From NCBI GenBank assembly GCA_036387415.1, contig DASVTU010000012.1, positions 1-42,238 on the forward strand: 42,238 bases of DNA. The letters run 5' to 3'. This stretch comes from DASVTU01 sp036387415 (GTDB lineage: Bacteria > Acidobacteriota > Blastocatellia > Pyrinomonadales > Pyrinomonadaceae). Under the pieces are notes generated by a model. That model was not told the origin of the DNA, did no database searches, and saw only the letters and a program-made list of their open reading frames with translations. Made by a program: the position numbers and the translations under genes. Below are positions 16,247 through 23,655 of the stretch, one piece after another; position 1 is the first letter of the stretch, and each line of letters starts with the position of its first letter.

Positions 16247-17962
16247 TTAACGATTCATGCGTTCGGGTGTCAGCGGCTTGTCAACGGTGGGGCGTTGGGG
16301 AGCGTTGGCAAGTTCGGAGGCGGTCATGAAGACCGTGCGTGTGACGCGCTCCATCTTCTGATAGTCGATTTTGTCGGGCGTGTCGGATGGACGGTGATAG
16401 TCTTCGTGAACGCCGTCGAAGTAGAAGATGATGGGAATGCCTTTCTTGGCATAGTTAAAGTGGTCGCTGCGATAAAAGAAACGCTCTGTGTCTTTGGGGT
16501 CGTCGTAGAGATAGTTGAAGGAGAGATTGAGATAAGAGCGATTGATGCGCTCGCTCAATTCGCCTAGTTCGGTGCTCATCTCTTTGGAGCCGATGACGTA
16601 GATTTCGTTCGCGCCGGTGAGAAATTTGTTGGCTTCCTTAGTGTCACCGGGTTGCTTACTGCGACCAATCATGTCGATGTTGAGTTGGGTGACAATCTGT
16701 TTGAGCGGTACTGTCGGGTATTCGGCAAAATACTCGGAACCCCATAGACCCTTCTCTTCGGCGCAATGCCAGATGAAGAGAATCGAACGCTTGGGGCGCG
16801 CGCCGCGTGCGAAGGCTTCAGCGATGGCGAGCGTGCCGACCGTACCTGAGCCGTCGTCGTCTGCGCCGTTATAGATGGAATCGCCGTTGATGGGTCGCCC
16901 GACGCCAACATGGTCGTAATGCGCGCCGATGGCGACGTACTCTTTCTTGAGTTTGGAGTCGCTGCCTTCGAGTATGCCGATGACGTTCTGCGTGGTCGCG
17001 GTCTTGTTGGCAGAGTTGACGTTGAAGCTGAGTTTCTTGTTGGGATTGAGACTGAAGGATTCGCCCGCTTCGCCCGCGATGATGGCTTTGAGTAAGTCTG
17101 CGCCGCTACGTCGCTCTCCGGCAAAGAGCGCGTCAATCATGGCGGCGGACGGAAGAATGGTGGGCACGCCGCCATCCCGACTTTCGGGAGAGACAAAACG
17201 CGCGACCTGATATGTGTCGCGGTCGGCCATGAAACGACCCATACGCCATGTGCGTTCAAAGTTTCGCGGAAGGCGGATGAGTCCCTTCGCGCCGTTCTTG
17301 CGCGCATAACTGGTGGCATCATCCCAGTCGCCTTCGCCGGCTTTGCCCTTGAGTTCGCCGCGCGCGACGCCCTGCGGCATCATTCCGGCGGCCACGATGA
17401 CAATCTTGTTACGCACGTCGAGGCCGTTGTAGGCGTTGATGTTCTTCGACTTGATGACATAGCCGTGGCTGGCATAGACGAGTTCGCCGCTGACGCTGCC
17501 GCTCGTCGTCCCGGCCAGAAAATCTTCGCCGTATTTGAAGGTGCGACCGTCGAGTTGTGCGCTCGTCTGCGCTGCATTGATTTTGGAACTAATCAGTTCG
17601 ATTTTTTGAAAATACGTACCGCCGTCGCCCGCGGGTTTGATTTTGAGAGCGGCGAGTTTGTCGGCGATGAATTTCGCCGTGTCGTCGAGACCTTTGGATG
17701 GAGTGTCGCGGCCAGCCATCTCATCGGACGAGACGAAGTAGAGCCATTCCTTCAACTGCGCCGCCGTGATGCGTTCCGCCGCAGTGCGTGCGGCAGCCAT
17801 CGCGGCTGTTGGCGCGGGCGCGAGGGCGCGAGTGTTAGCGGCGGCGGTGGCCGTCGCGCTTTGTTTGGTCGTCTGTCGTGTTTGCTGCGCGCGTGGAGCA
17901 GAGAGCGGCGACGTGAGGAGCAGCGCGGCCAGTAAAAGATTGTACCAAGCGAATCTTCGCAT
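16247..17962 (-). CDS. Secreted M28 family zinc aminopeptidase/peptidase with PA domain
   Basis: The 571-residue product starts with a signal peptide (MRRFAWYNLLLAALLL, cleavage near PRAQQ). It then has a Thr/Ala-rich linker, a PA (protease-associated) insert about 150-290 (SGELVYASHGYV, NKIVIVAAGM), and an M28 catalytic domain about 330-555. Zinc and catalytic motifs are visible: IGAHYDHVG (His and catalytic Asp), NGADDDGSG (bridging Asp), HCAEEKGLWGS (Glu-Glu pair), LNIDMIGR (Asp) and DGVHEDYHRPSDT (final His). All ligands appear present, so it should be active on peptide N-termini in the periplasm or outside the cell. Start: ATG with GGAGGA just upstream. Transcribed alone. Confidence 0.94.
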   Translation of the reverse strand: MRRFAWYNLLLAALLLTSPLSAPRAQQTRQTTKQSATATAAANTRALAPAPTAAMAAARTAAERITAAQLKEWLYFVSSDEMAGRDTPSKGLDDTAKFIADKLAALKIKPAGDGGTYFQKIELISSKINAAQTSAQLDGRTFKYGEDFLAGTTSGSVSGELVYASHGYVIKSKNINAYNGLDVRNKIVIVAAGMMPQGVARGELKGKAGEGDWDDATSYARKNGAKGLIRLPRNFERTWRMGRFMADRDTYQVARFVSPESRDGGVPTILPSAAMIDALFAGERRSGADLLKAIIAGEAGESFSLNPNKKLSFNVNSANKTATTQNVIGILEGSDSKLKKEYVAIGAHYDHVGVGRPINGDSIYNGADDDGSGTVGTLAIAEAFARGARPKRSILFIWHCAEEKGLWGSEYFAEYPTVPLKQIVTQLNIDMIGRSKQPGDTKEANKFLTGANEIYVIGSKEMSTELGELSERINRSYLNLSFNYLYDDPKDTERFFYRSDHFNYAKKGIPIIFYFDGVHEDYHRPSDTPDKIDYQKMERVTRTVFMTASELANAPQRPTVDKPLTPERMNR

Positions 17963-18407
17963 GAGTCCTCCAACAAAAGTGATTACTGCGAAACCAGATA
18001 GGATTTGGGAGCAGTTGTTCAGATGATAGACGGAAGGGAAAACGTTTGCCAGTCAAGCCGCAATGATTCGCAAGAAGCATGTAAAATCGTCGCGCGAATT
18101 CTCGGAAGCGACGACGAAAACTCGGATAGAGCAGTGGCGACTCAAACGCCTCGAAGGATGGATGCGAGAACGAGACGACAGGAGAGTGTTTGAGTTATCC
18201 GATGGACGATTGATGAAACTATGGCGCGGCGTCGGTGCGACGCGCGTTTGATTTCCGTGTCCGACAAAAGTCGCCGGACGCGACATGTAGACGGAAAGCG
18301 AAACGAGCATTGGTTTATCTCATGCTCTATCCGTTTCTGTTTGAACATCACGTCCGGCGACTCTCCGGTCAAACTTTTCGAGAGCGAACGCGGGATGGCT
18401 TGACGCC
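17963..18407. other. Intergenic region, 445 bp
   Basis: It lies between the hemerythrin stop and the M28 start, both on the minus strand. It holds the hemerythrin terminator structure (18266-18361) and presumably the M28 promoter, for which I see no clear boxes. Several 60-85-codon reading frames on both strands have no ribosome site or recognisable product. Confidence 0.5.
18262..18361 (-). terminator. Long-stem terminator of the hemerythrin gene
   Basis: GTCGCCGGACG (18270-18280) and CGTCCGGCGAC (18351-18361) pair exactly. Inside, GAGCAT (18305-18310) pairs with ATGCTC (18322-18327) as a nested hairpin. On the minus strand the structure begins 47 bases after the hemerythrin stop and ends in CTTTTGTC, so a terminator is likely. 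The roughly 70-base interior is large for a simple terminator, and a small structured RNA is an alternative. Confidence 0.6.
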
Positions 18408-18860
18408 TTAGCTGGCCGAAGCAGATTTCGGTGCCTGTTGCTTGGCGGCCTGCATGCGCTCGCTGATGTCGCTGATTTGGTCGTCGCTCAAGACTTCGCG
18501 CGCTTTGGTAAACATCTCGTTCTCTTCTTCATCGACGTGATGCTCGACGTTATCTTTCAACTCCGCGAGGAGAGACTCCCACTCGTCGTCTTCGATGGGC
18601 GTGCCTTCCAACTCGGCGAGCAGGTCTTTGACTTCCTGATGCTCCTCGTAGGCTTCCGTCGTGATGTCGCGCGTCTCCGCCGCCTGCTTCAGCATCGGGT
18701 AAAGGATGCTCTCTTCGATGTTGGCATGGAGGTCGAGTTCCTGCTTCAACTGCGTGAACAATTGTTGCCGCATCCTCGTCGCGTTGCCCGCCGCTTCTAT
18801 CTGCTCGAAGATACCCGACACTTTTTGGTGGTCTTGCTTTAACAATTCAAAAAAGTCCAT
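18408..18860 (-). CDS. Hemerythrin HHE cation-binding domain protein
   Basis: The 150-residue all-helical product has the hemerythrin-like di-iron ligand pattern: His11 (QDHQKV), His45 and Glu49 (LHANIEE), His74 (EEHQEV), and His107/His108 with Glu112 (NVEHHVDEEE). Such proteins bind oxygen, nitric oxide or iron, or protect against oxidative stress; the ligand here cannot be told from sequence. The C-terminus is an Ala/Lys/Gln tail. Start: ATG with GGGAGG upstream. It appears monocistronic, with its own terminator downstream. Confidence 0.93.
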   Translation of the reverse strand: MDFFELLKQDHQKVSGIFEQIEAAGNATRMRQQLFTQLKQELDLHANIEESILYPMLKQAAETRDITTEAYEEHQEVKDLLAELEGTPIEDDEWESLLAELKDNVEHHVDEEENEMFTKAREVLSDDQISDISERMQAAKQQAPKSASAS

Positions 18861-19060
18861 GACTAGCCTCCCGTTTGCTTTAACTTGATGCCCGACTGCA
18901 CGCTAATCGAACGTGCAGCCCCTTCCTTTCAGAGACTAGAGCAAGCACAGTGCCAACGCCTATGCCGTCCGCCGCCGTCGTGCAAGATGCATGTGGGAAG
19001 GCGTACGCCCGCCGACGGGAGGGCAAAAAAACTCTCTCGATTTTCATTTCGGAAATCGCG

Positions 19061-20071
19061 CTAGAACAGCCGGACGACGTAGTAGGAGACGGCGGCGATA
19101 AGAGCGGCTGCCGGAATCGTCAAGACCCACGCCCACACGATGCGACCCGCCACGCCCCACTTGACGGCGGAGAGACGACGCGTTGCGCCGACGCCGACAA
19201 TCGCGCCCGTGATAGTGTGAGTCGTCGAGACGGGAATGCCGCCGAAGGTCACGCCGATGATGGAGATGGCGGCGGCAGTCTCCGCGCTAAAACCGCCGAC
19301 GGGTTTGAGTTTGGTGATTTTAGAACCCATCGTGTGAACGATGCGCCAACCGCCGGAGAGCGTGCCGAGGCCAATCGCGGCATGACAAACGAGCACGACC
19401 CAGAGCGGAATGTCTGTGGTCGCCTGCGGGTCGAGGTTCGAGGCGACGAGCACTCCGGCGATGATGCCCATCGTCTTTTGCGCGTCGTTGCCGCCGTGGC
19501 CGAGACTAAAGGCCGCCGCTGAAAAGAGTTGTCCCTTGCGAAAGAAACCGTCCACGCGTGCGGGCGACCAACGACGAAAAATCCACATCACGGCGACCAT
19601 GATGAAGAAGCCGAGCAGCGCGCCGATGAGCGGCGAAAGGACGATGAACAGCAGCGTCTTTGTCCAACCGCTAGGCAAAAGGACGCCGAAGCCCGCCGCT
19701 GCCACCGCCGCGCCCGCGTAACCGCCGACGAGCGCGTGCGACGAACTCGAAGGGATGCCGTAATACCATGTGATGAGATTCCAGACAATCGCGCCGATGA
19801 GTCCGCACAGCAGAACCCACAACTGCGCCTCCGCCGCCACCGCCTTGATATTCACCATGTCTTTCCCGATGGTCTTCGCCACCGCTTCGCCTAGGATGAT
19901 AAACGCGATGAAGTTGAAGAATGCCGCCCACACCACGGCGAGACCCGGCGAGAGCACGCGCGTCGAGACGATGGTGGCGATGGAATTGGCCGCGTCGTGG
20001 AAGCCGTTGATGTAATCGAAGACGAGTGCGAAGACGATAATCAGGATGACGAATGAGAGGGTCACAGTCAT
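19061..20071 (-). CDS. PiT family inorganic phosphate transporter
   Basis: PiT proteins move phosphate (as metal-phosphate) into the cell with protons or sodium. The 336-residue product is almost entirely transmembrane. It carries the two inverted-repeat signatures of the family: GFHDAANSIATIVSTRVLSP near residue 24, and GHGGNDAQKTMGII near residue 195. Both have the critical Asn-Asp/Asp-Ala pattern. GIPSSSSHALVGG and GIPVSTTHTITGAIVG are the matching re-entrant motifs. It lies 33 bases downstream of a DUF47 gene, the classic DUF47-PiT pair, and ends before an oligo-T run (19025-19031) that may aid termination. Confidence 0.95.
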   Translation of the reverse strand: MTVTLSFVILIIVFALVFDYINGFHDAANSIATIVSTRVLSPGLAVVWAAFFNFIAFIILGEAVAKTIGKDMVNIKAVAAEAQLWVLLCGLIGAIVWNLITWYYGIPSSSSHALVGGYAGAAVAAAGFGVLLPSGWTKTLLFIVLSPLIGALLGFFIMVAVMWIFRRWSPARVDGFFRKGQLFSAAAFSLGHGGNDAQKTMGIIAGVLVASNLDPQATTDIPLWVVLVCHAAIGLGTLSGGWRIVHTMGSKITKLKPVGGFSAETAAAISIIGVTFGGIPVSTTHTITGAIVGVGATRRLSAVKWGVAGRIVWAWVLTIPAAALIAAVSYYVVRLF

Positions 20072-20104
20072 AGGCGAAGTGGAATCCCTGTTGATGAATC
20101 GAAA

Positions 20105-20728
20105 TCAGGAATGCTTGATAATCACGCTCTCGATAATGTTGGCGACGTTTTCACAACGGTCAATCGCCGCTTCCAATTTCTCATAAATGTCTTTCCACTT
20201 AATGACCACCAGCGGGTCGGTCGCGTTGTGAAAAAGTTCTGCGACCGCTTTGTGATAAATCTCGTCGCCTTCATTTTCCAGTGCGTGCAACTTGATGAGT
20301 CGCGGCGAGATGCCGTGAGGCTTCTCCAACATCGAGACGACTTCGTGGAGTTCGACCGCCATCCGTTGAATCACGTCGCCGAACCGACGCGCGTGCGGGG
20401 TAACTTCGTTGACGCCGTACATGACCATCGTGCGCGCGGCGTCGTCAATCAAATCAACGATGTCGTCGAGCGCGCTCGATAGGAGATAGATGTCTTCGCG
20501 GTCGAAGGGCGTGATGAAGGATTTGTTGAGGCGTGTGGAAACGTCGTGCGTCAGTTCGTCGCACTTGTGCTCAATCTCTTTGATGCGTTTGGAATGGCCT
20601 GCGTAGTCGCTGTTGCTCGCGGCCAACATCTGTACGAGTTCACGCGACGCATCGTAGATGTACGAAGTCATCTGTGAAAAAAGGGAGAAATATTGCTCCT
20701 CTTTCGGCAGAATGCTAAAGCGTCCCAT
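20105..20728 (-). CDS. DUF47 / PhoU-like phosphate transport accessory protein
   Basis: The 207-residue helical product belongs to the DUF47 (PhoU-related, TIGR00153-like) family. Matching segments are LPKEEQYFSLFSQM at the N-terminus, IKEIEHKCDELTHDVSTRL, FITPFDREDIYLLSSALDDIVDLID, and WKDIYEKLEAAIDRCENVANIIE. These proteins are thought to regulate their partner PiT transporter, here encoded immediately downstream. It is first in a two-gene operon with a good candidate promoter at 20797-20825. Confidence 0.94.
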   Translation of the reverse strand: MGRFSILPKEEQYFSLFSQMTSYIYDASRELVQMLAASNSDYAGHSKRIKEIEHKCDELTHDVSTRLNKSFITPFDREDIYLLSSALDDIVDLIDDAARTMVMYGVNEVTPHARRFGDVIQRMAVELHEVVSMLEKPHGISPRLIKLHALENEGDEIYHKAVAELFHNATDPLVVIKWKDIYEKLEAAIDRCENVANIIESVIIKHS

Positions 20729-20796
20729 CCCGGCTTTTGACCTCGCTTCGGTAGATTGCTAAAGCCCATTCGATGAATTGCACAAGAATGGCAAGC

Positions 20797-20825
20797 AATA
20801 TAGTCGAAGCAAATTCTGTTGTCTA
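20797..20825 (-). promoter_or_regulatory. Candidate promoter of the DUF47-PiT operon
   Basis: On the minus strand TAGACA (20820-20825) and TATATT (20797-20802), each five of six to consensus, are spaced by 17 bases. The -10 lies about 70 bases upstream of the DUF47 ATG. No Pho-box-like direct repeat was recognised next to it. Confidence 0.6.
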
Positions 20826-20923
20826 TACGCGAGCTTAACCAAATCTGAACGACGCGCCTCATTCTTTCGACCGCTATCCGCCGCAACGCGAAACGCAGAC
20901 ACGCGCCTCCGTCACTTTTACGG

Positions 20924-20929
20924 TATAAT
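20924..20929 (+). promoter_or_regulatory. TATAAT box immediately before a small ORF (leaderless start)
   Basis: A perfect TATAAT ends seven bases before the ATG at 20937. Transcription would start at or within a base of the ATG, and no ribosome site fits between. No -35 match is seen at the expected position. Confidence 0.6.
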
Positions 20930-20936
20930 CCTCGTT

Positions 20937-21089
20937 ATGAATAAACGTGCTAAAAAACGATTCAAGGAAGCCATCAAGAAGGAAAGCCTCGAACGAACCA
21001 AAACCACCAAAGGCGAAACTTTCTCTCCTACCAAGCAACTGCCGGAGCGTCGTGGTTTTACGGCGAAGCCTGAGAAGAAGCGTGGTTAG
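20937..21089 (+). CDS. Small basic protein, 50 residues, probably leaderless
   Basis: The product (MNKRAKKRFKEAIKKESLE at its start, ending EKKRG) is highly charged, with about a third Lys/Arg, no membrane segment and likely disorder with an N-terminal helix. I do not recognise a family. Support for its being real is the perfect TATAAT placed for a leaderless transcript and ordinary coding composition. It is divergent from the DUF47-PiT operon and is followed by a tRNA-Arg on the other strand. The length and charge suggest RNA or ribosome association, which is inference. Confidence 0.6.
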   Translation: MNKRAKKRFKEAIKKESLERTKTTKGETFSPTKQLPERRGFTAKPEKKRG

Positions 21090-21180
21090 TTGTTCAGCTT
21101 GATGATTCCGTGAGTTGAGCGGACGTTGCCGATGGCTTCAGGCCGGGAGGGAAACCGATTGTTCTATTTGAAGAAATTGG

Positions 21181-21253
21181 TACGCCCGGTAGGAGTCGAA
21201 CCTACGACCTCTTGCTCCGGAGGCAAGCGCTCTATCCACTGAGCTACGGGCGC
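21181..21253 (-). tRNA. tRNA-Arg (anticodon CCG)
   Basis: The reverse complement begins GCGCCCGTAGCTCAGTGG and has an anticodon loop CTCCGGA within TTGC/GCAA (anticodon CCG), with T-loop GTTCGACTC. The acceptor pairs with a terminal G-U, the discriminator is A, and no CCA is encoded. Confidence 0.96.
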
Positions 21254-21378
21254 ACAACACGGAAGGCTTCAACGAAAAGTAAAATAACATAGCGCGTTCT
21301 GGGCTTGCCAGTTGCACCGGTTTCTATTTCGTCCGAGATAACTTCCTCCCGCCTTCACAAATACAGCTAACAACCTTT

Positions 21379-23238
21379 CTATTCAACCGTCACCGATTTG
21401 GCGAGGTTGCGGGGTTGGTCTACGTCGCAGCCGCGACGGACGGCGATGTGGTAGGCGAGGAGTTGGAGCGGAATGACGGCGAGGATGGGCGAAAGGAGGT
21501 CGCTCGAAGATGGAACTTCGATAACGTGGTCGGAGACTTTCGACGACATCTCATCGCCCTCGGTTAAGACGGAGAGGACGACGCCTTCGCGCGATTTGAC
21601 TTCGACGATGTTGGAATGGGTCTTTTCGTAGCGCAACTCGGAGGCGCGGTCGCCCTCTTCGCGCGTGTTGATAACGACGACGGGCAGGCGTTCGTCAATC
21701 AAGGCGTTGGGGCCGTGTTTCATCTCGCCCGCCGGATAGCCTTCGGCGTGGATGTAGGAAATCTCCTTGAGTTTCAACGCGCCTTCGAGCGCGACGGTGA
21801 AATTGATGCCGCGCCCGAGATAGAGAAAATCGGTCGAGCGGAAAAACTCTTTGGCGAGTTCTTCATACTCGTCCGATTCGCTGAGGAGATGTTCGATTTT
21901 AACGGGTAGTTCTGCGAGTTCCTGCGCGTGTCGGCGCGAGGCGTCTTCGTCGAGCACGCCGCGTAGTTGTCCGAGATAGAGCGCGAAGAGATAGATGGCG
22001 ACCATCTGCGACGTGAAGGCTTTGGTGGAAGCGACGCCGATTTCCGGCCCCGCGTGCGTCAGGATGGTGCCGTCGGATTCGCGTGTAATCATCGAGCCTT
22101 GCACGTTGCAGATGGCGAGCACTTTCGCGCCGCGCTCTTTGGCTTCGCGCAAGGCGGCGATGGTGTCAGCCGTCTCGCCCGATTGCGAGATGACGATGAG
22201 CAGCGTCTGGTCGTCGATGACAGGATCGCGGTAACGAAACTCCGACGCGTAATCGACTTCGACGGGGATGCGCGCCAGTTGTTCGAGCATGTATTTTCCG
22301 GCGAGTCCGGCGTGCCAACTGGTGCCGCAGGCGGCGATGATAACGCGGTTAAAGCGTTTGAATTCGGCGGGCGAGATGTTCATCTCGTCGAGAAAGATGC
22401 GTCCGGTGTCGAGCGAGATGCGACCCTGCACGGTGTCGCGGACGGCGCGCGGCTGCTCGTAGATTTCCTTGAGCATGAAATGCTTGAAGCCGCCCTTCTC
22501 CGCCATAATCGGATCCCAAGTGATGCGCTGCTGTGCAGGCTCGACCGCGTTGCCGTCGAAATCCATGACGCGTACGGCGTCTTTCGTCAAGACGGCGATT
22601 TCGCCGTCGCCGAGAAAGAAGATGTCGCGCGTGTGGTGAAGGATGGGCGGCACGTCGGAGGCGACGAAATATTCGCCGTCGCCGAGGCCGATAACGACGG
22701 GCGGGCCTTGACGGACGGCGATGATAGTGTCGGGTTCGTCGGTCGAGATAATGGAGAGCGCGAAGATGCCGCGCAGGTCGTGGACGGTGCGGCGCACGGC
22801 GCGTTCCAGAGTCTCCTCTTCTTTCAGATATTCTTCGATGAGATGCGCGATGACTTCCGTGTCCGTCTCGGTGACGAAAACATGGTCGCTGGTGCGGAGA
22901 CGGTCTTTGAGTTGAAGATAGTTTTCGATGATGCCGTTGTGGACGACGACGACGCGCCCCGTGCAATCGCGGTGCGGGTGCGCGTTCTCCTCGGTCGGAC
23001 GCCCGTGCGTCGCCCAACGCGTGTGGCCGATGCCGTAGGTTCCATCGAGCGGCTTCAGGCGAATCGCTTCTTCGAGGTTGCGTAGTTTGCCTTCGGCGCG
23101 ACGGATGTCGAGATGGTGCGCCTCATCGACGACGGCGATGCCCGCCGAGTCGTAGCCGCGATATTCGAGTTTGCGTAATCCGTCGATGATGACGGGCACG
23201 ACCTGTTTATTACCGACGTATCCAACAATGCCACACAT
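21379..23238 (-). CDS. glmS: Glutamine--fructose-6-phosphate aminotransferase (isomerizing)
   Basis: GlmS makes glucosamine-6-phosphate from fructose-6-phosphate and glutamine, the first step to UDP-GlcNAc for peptidoglycan and lipopolysaccharide. The 619-residue product has an N-terminal class II glutaminase domain with catalytic Cys2 (MCGIVGYVG), RWATHGRPT and HNGIIEN. Two SIS isomerase domains follow (about 290-430 and 460-610), with CGTSWHAG, SQSGETADT and the C-terminal PRNLAKSVTVE. Length and ends are canonical. A small membrane-protein gene lies 22 bases upstream on the same strand. No glmS ribozyme-like leader is evident. It is 5 kb from yvcK-glmU, the later part of the same pathway. 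Confidence 0.97.
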   Translation of the reverse strand: MCGIVGYVGNKQVVPVIIDGLRKLEYRGYDSAGIAVVDEAHHLDIRRAEGKLRNLEEAIRLKPLDGTYGIGHTRWATHGRPTEENAHPHRDCTGRVVVVHNGIIENYLQLKDRLRTSDHVFVTETDTEVIAHLIEEYLKEEETLERAVRRTVHDLRGIFALSIISTDEPDTIIAVRQGPPVVIGLGDGEYFVASDVPPILHHTRDIFFLGDGEIAVLTKDAVRVMDFDGNAVEPAQQRITWDPIMAEKGGFKHFMLKEIYEQPRAVRDTVQGRISLDTGRIFLDEMNISPAEFKRFNRVIIAACGTSWHAGLAGKYMLEQLARIPVEVDYASEFRYRDPVIDDQTLLIVISQSGETADTIAALREAKERGAKVLAICNVQGSMITRESDGTILTHAGPEIGVASTKAFTSQMVAIYLFALYLGQLRGVLDEDASRRHAQELAELPVKIEHLLSESDEYEELAKEFFRSTDFLYLGRGINFTVALEGALKLKEISYIHAEGYPAGEMKHGPNALIDERLPVVVINTREEGDRASELRYEKTHSNIVEVKSREGVVLSVLTEGDEMSSKVSDHVIEVPSSSDLLSPILAVIPLQLLAYHIAVRRGCDVDQPRNLAKSVTVE

Positions 23239-23260
23239 ATCCGGTTTCCTTTATGGATGA

Positions 23261-23431
23261 TTAAATTTTACGGCGAGATGATTTGAACAACTTAATTCCC
23301 GCGTAGAGATTTGAAAGTGTCAGAAGCAATGCGACGCCGTAGTTTCCGCCGTGCGAATAGAGATAGAGAGCCATGCCAAAAAACATGATGCACAAAACGA
23401 TGCCCATCACACCCGCAAACTTTAAGAGCAT
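23261..23431 (-). CDS. Small two-helix membrane protein upstream of glmS
   Basis: This 56-residue frame, too short for most gene callers, begins at an ATG preceded by AGGCGGG and ends 22 bases before the glmS ATG. The product starts MLLKFAGVMGIVLCIMFFG, then has a short loop LYSHGGNYG, a second hydrophobic helix ALLLTLSNLYAGI, and a basic tail KLFKSSRRKI. It is a clear two-pass or hairpin membrane protein with positive ends. No family is recognised. Co-transcription with glmS is likely from the spacing. The regular alternation of hydrophobic and turn residues and the ribosome site argue for a real gene. Confidence 0.7.
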   Translation of the reverse strand: MLLKFAGVMGIVLCIMFFGMALYLYSHGGNYGVALLLTLSNLYAGIKLFKSSRRKI

Positions 23432-23591
23432 CCCGCCTCGCCTGTTCTTCCTTCGCCTCTACTGCCCGTAACCCGGCAGAGCAAACCAATAGAGACGATT
23501 AATACTACAGCAATCCGGTATTTTCCGGCGAGCGTGGCGTTGGGCGACCGTGTGAACGATTAAAAACTGGCGAGGCGCGCATCTTGACGCG

Positions 23592-23633
23592 AAAGGACGG
23601 CGACAAGCCCTCAACGCTTGTCCCCGTCCCTTT
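23592..23633 (-). terminator. Hairpin after the large SBBP gene
   Basis: AAAGGACGGCGACAAG (23592-23607) pairs with the segment 23617-23633 (ending GTCCCTTT) with one bulge and one mismatch over a 9-base loop. It starts 22 bases after the stop codon at 23656. Both ends are A/T-flanked, so it could work in either direction. Confidence 0.65.
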
Positions 23634-23655
23634 TGTTTGGCAATCGGATGCAGGA

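Noticed and set aside
18063..18251. 62-codon plus-strand frame downstream of the hemerythrin gene
   Set aside because: No ribosome site, unusual composition, and it lies in a spacer already explained by a terminator and a promoter region.
21967..23085. 372-codon plus-strand open frame opposite glmS
   Set aside because: Antisense shadow of a canonical glmS; composition is non-protein-like.
23292..23489. 65-codon minus-strand frame between the SBBP gene and glmS
   Set aside because: It overlaps, in another frame, the better supported 56-residue membrane protein, which has a ribosome site and a sensible topology.
23239..23655. glmS ribozyme or riboswitch upstream of glmS
   Set aside because: The spacer before glmS is only 22 bases and is preceded by a small coding frame; no conserved ribozyme core was seen.
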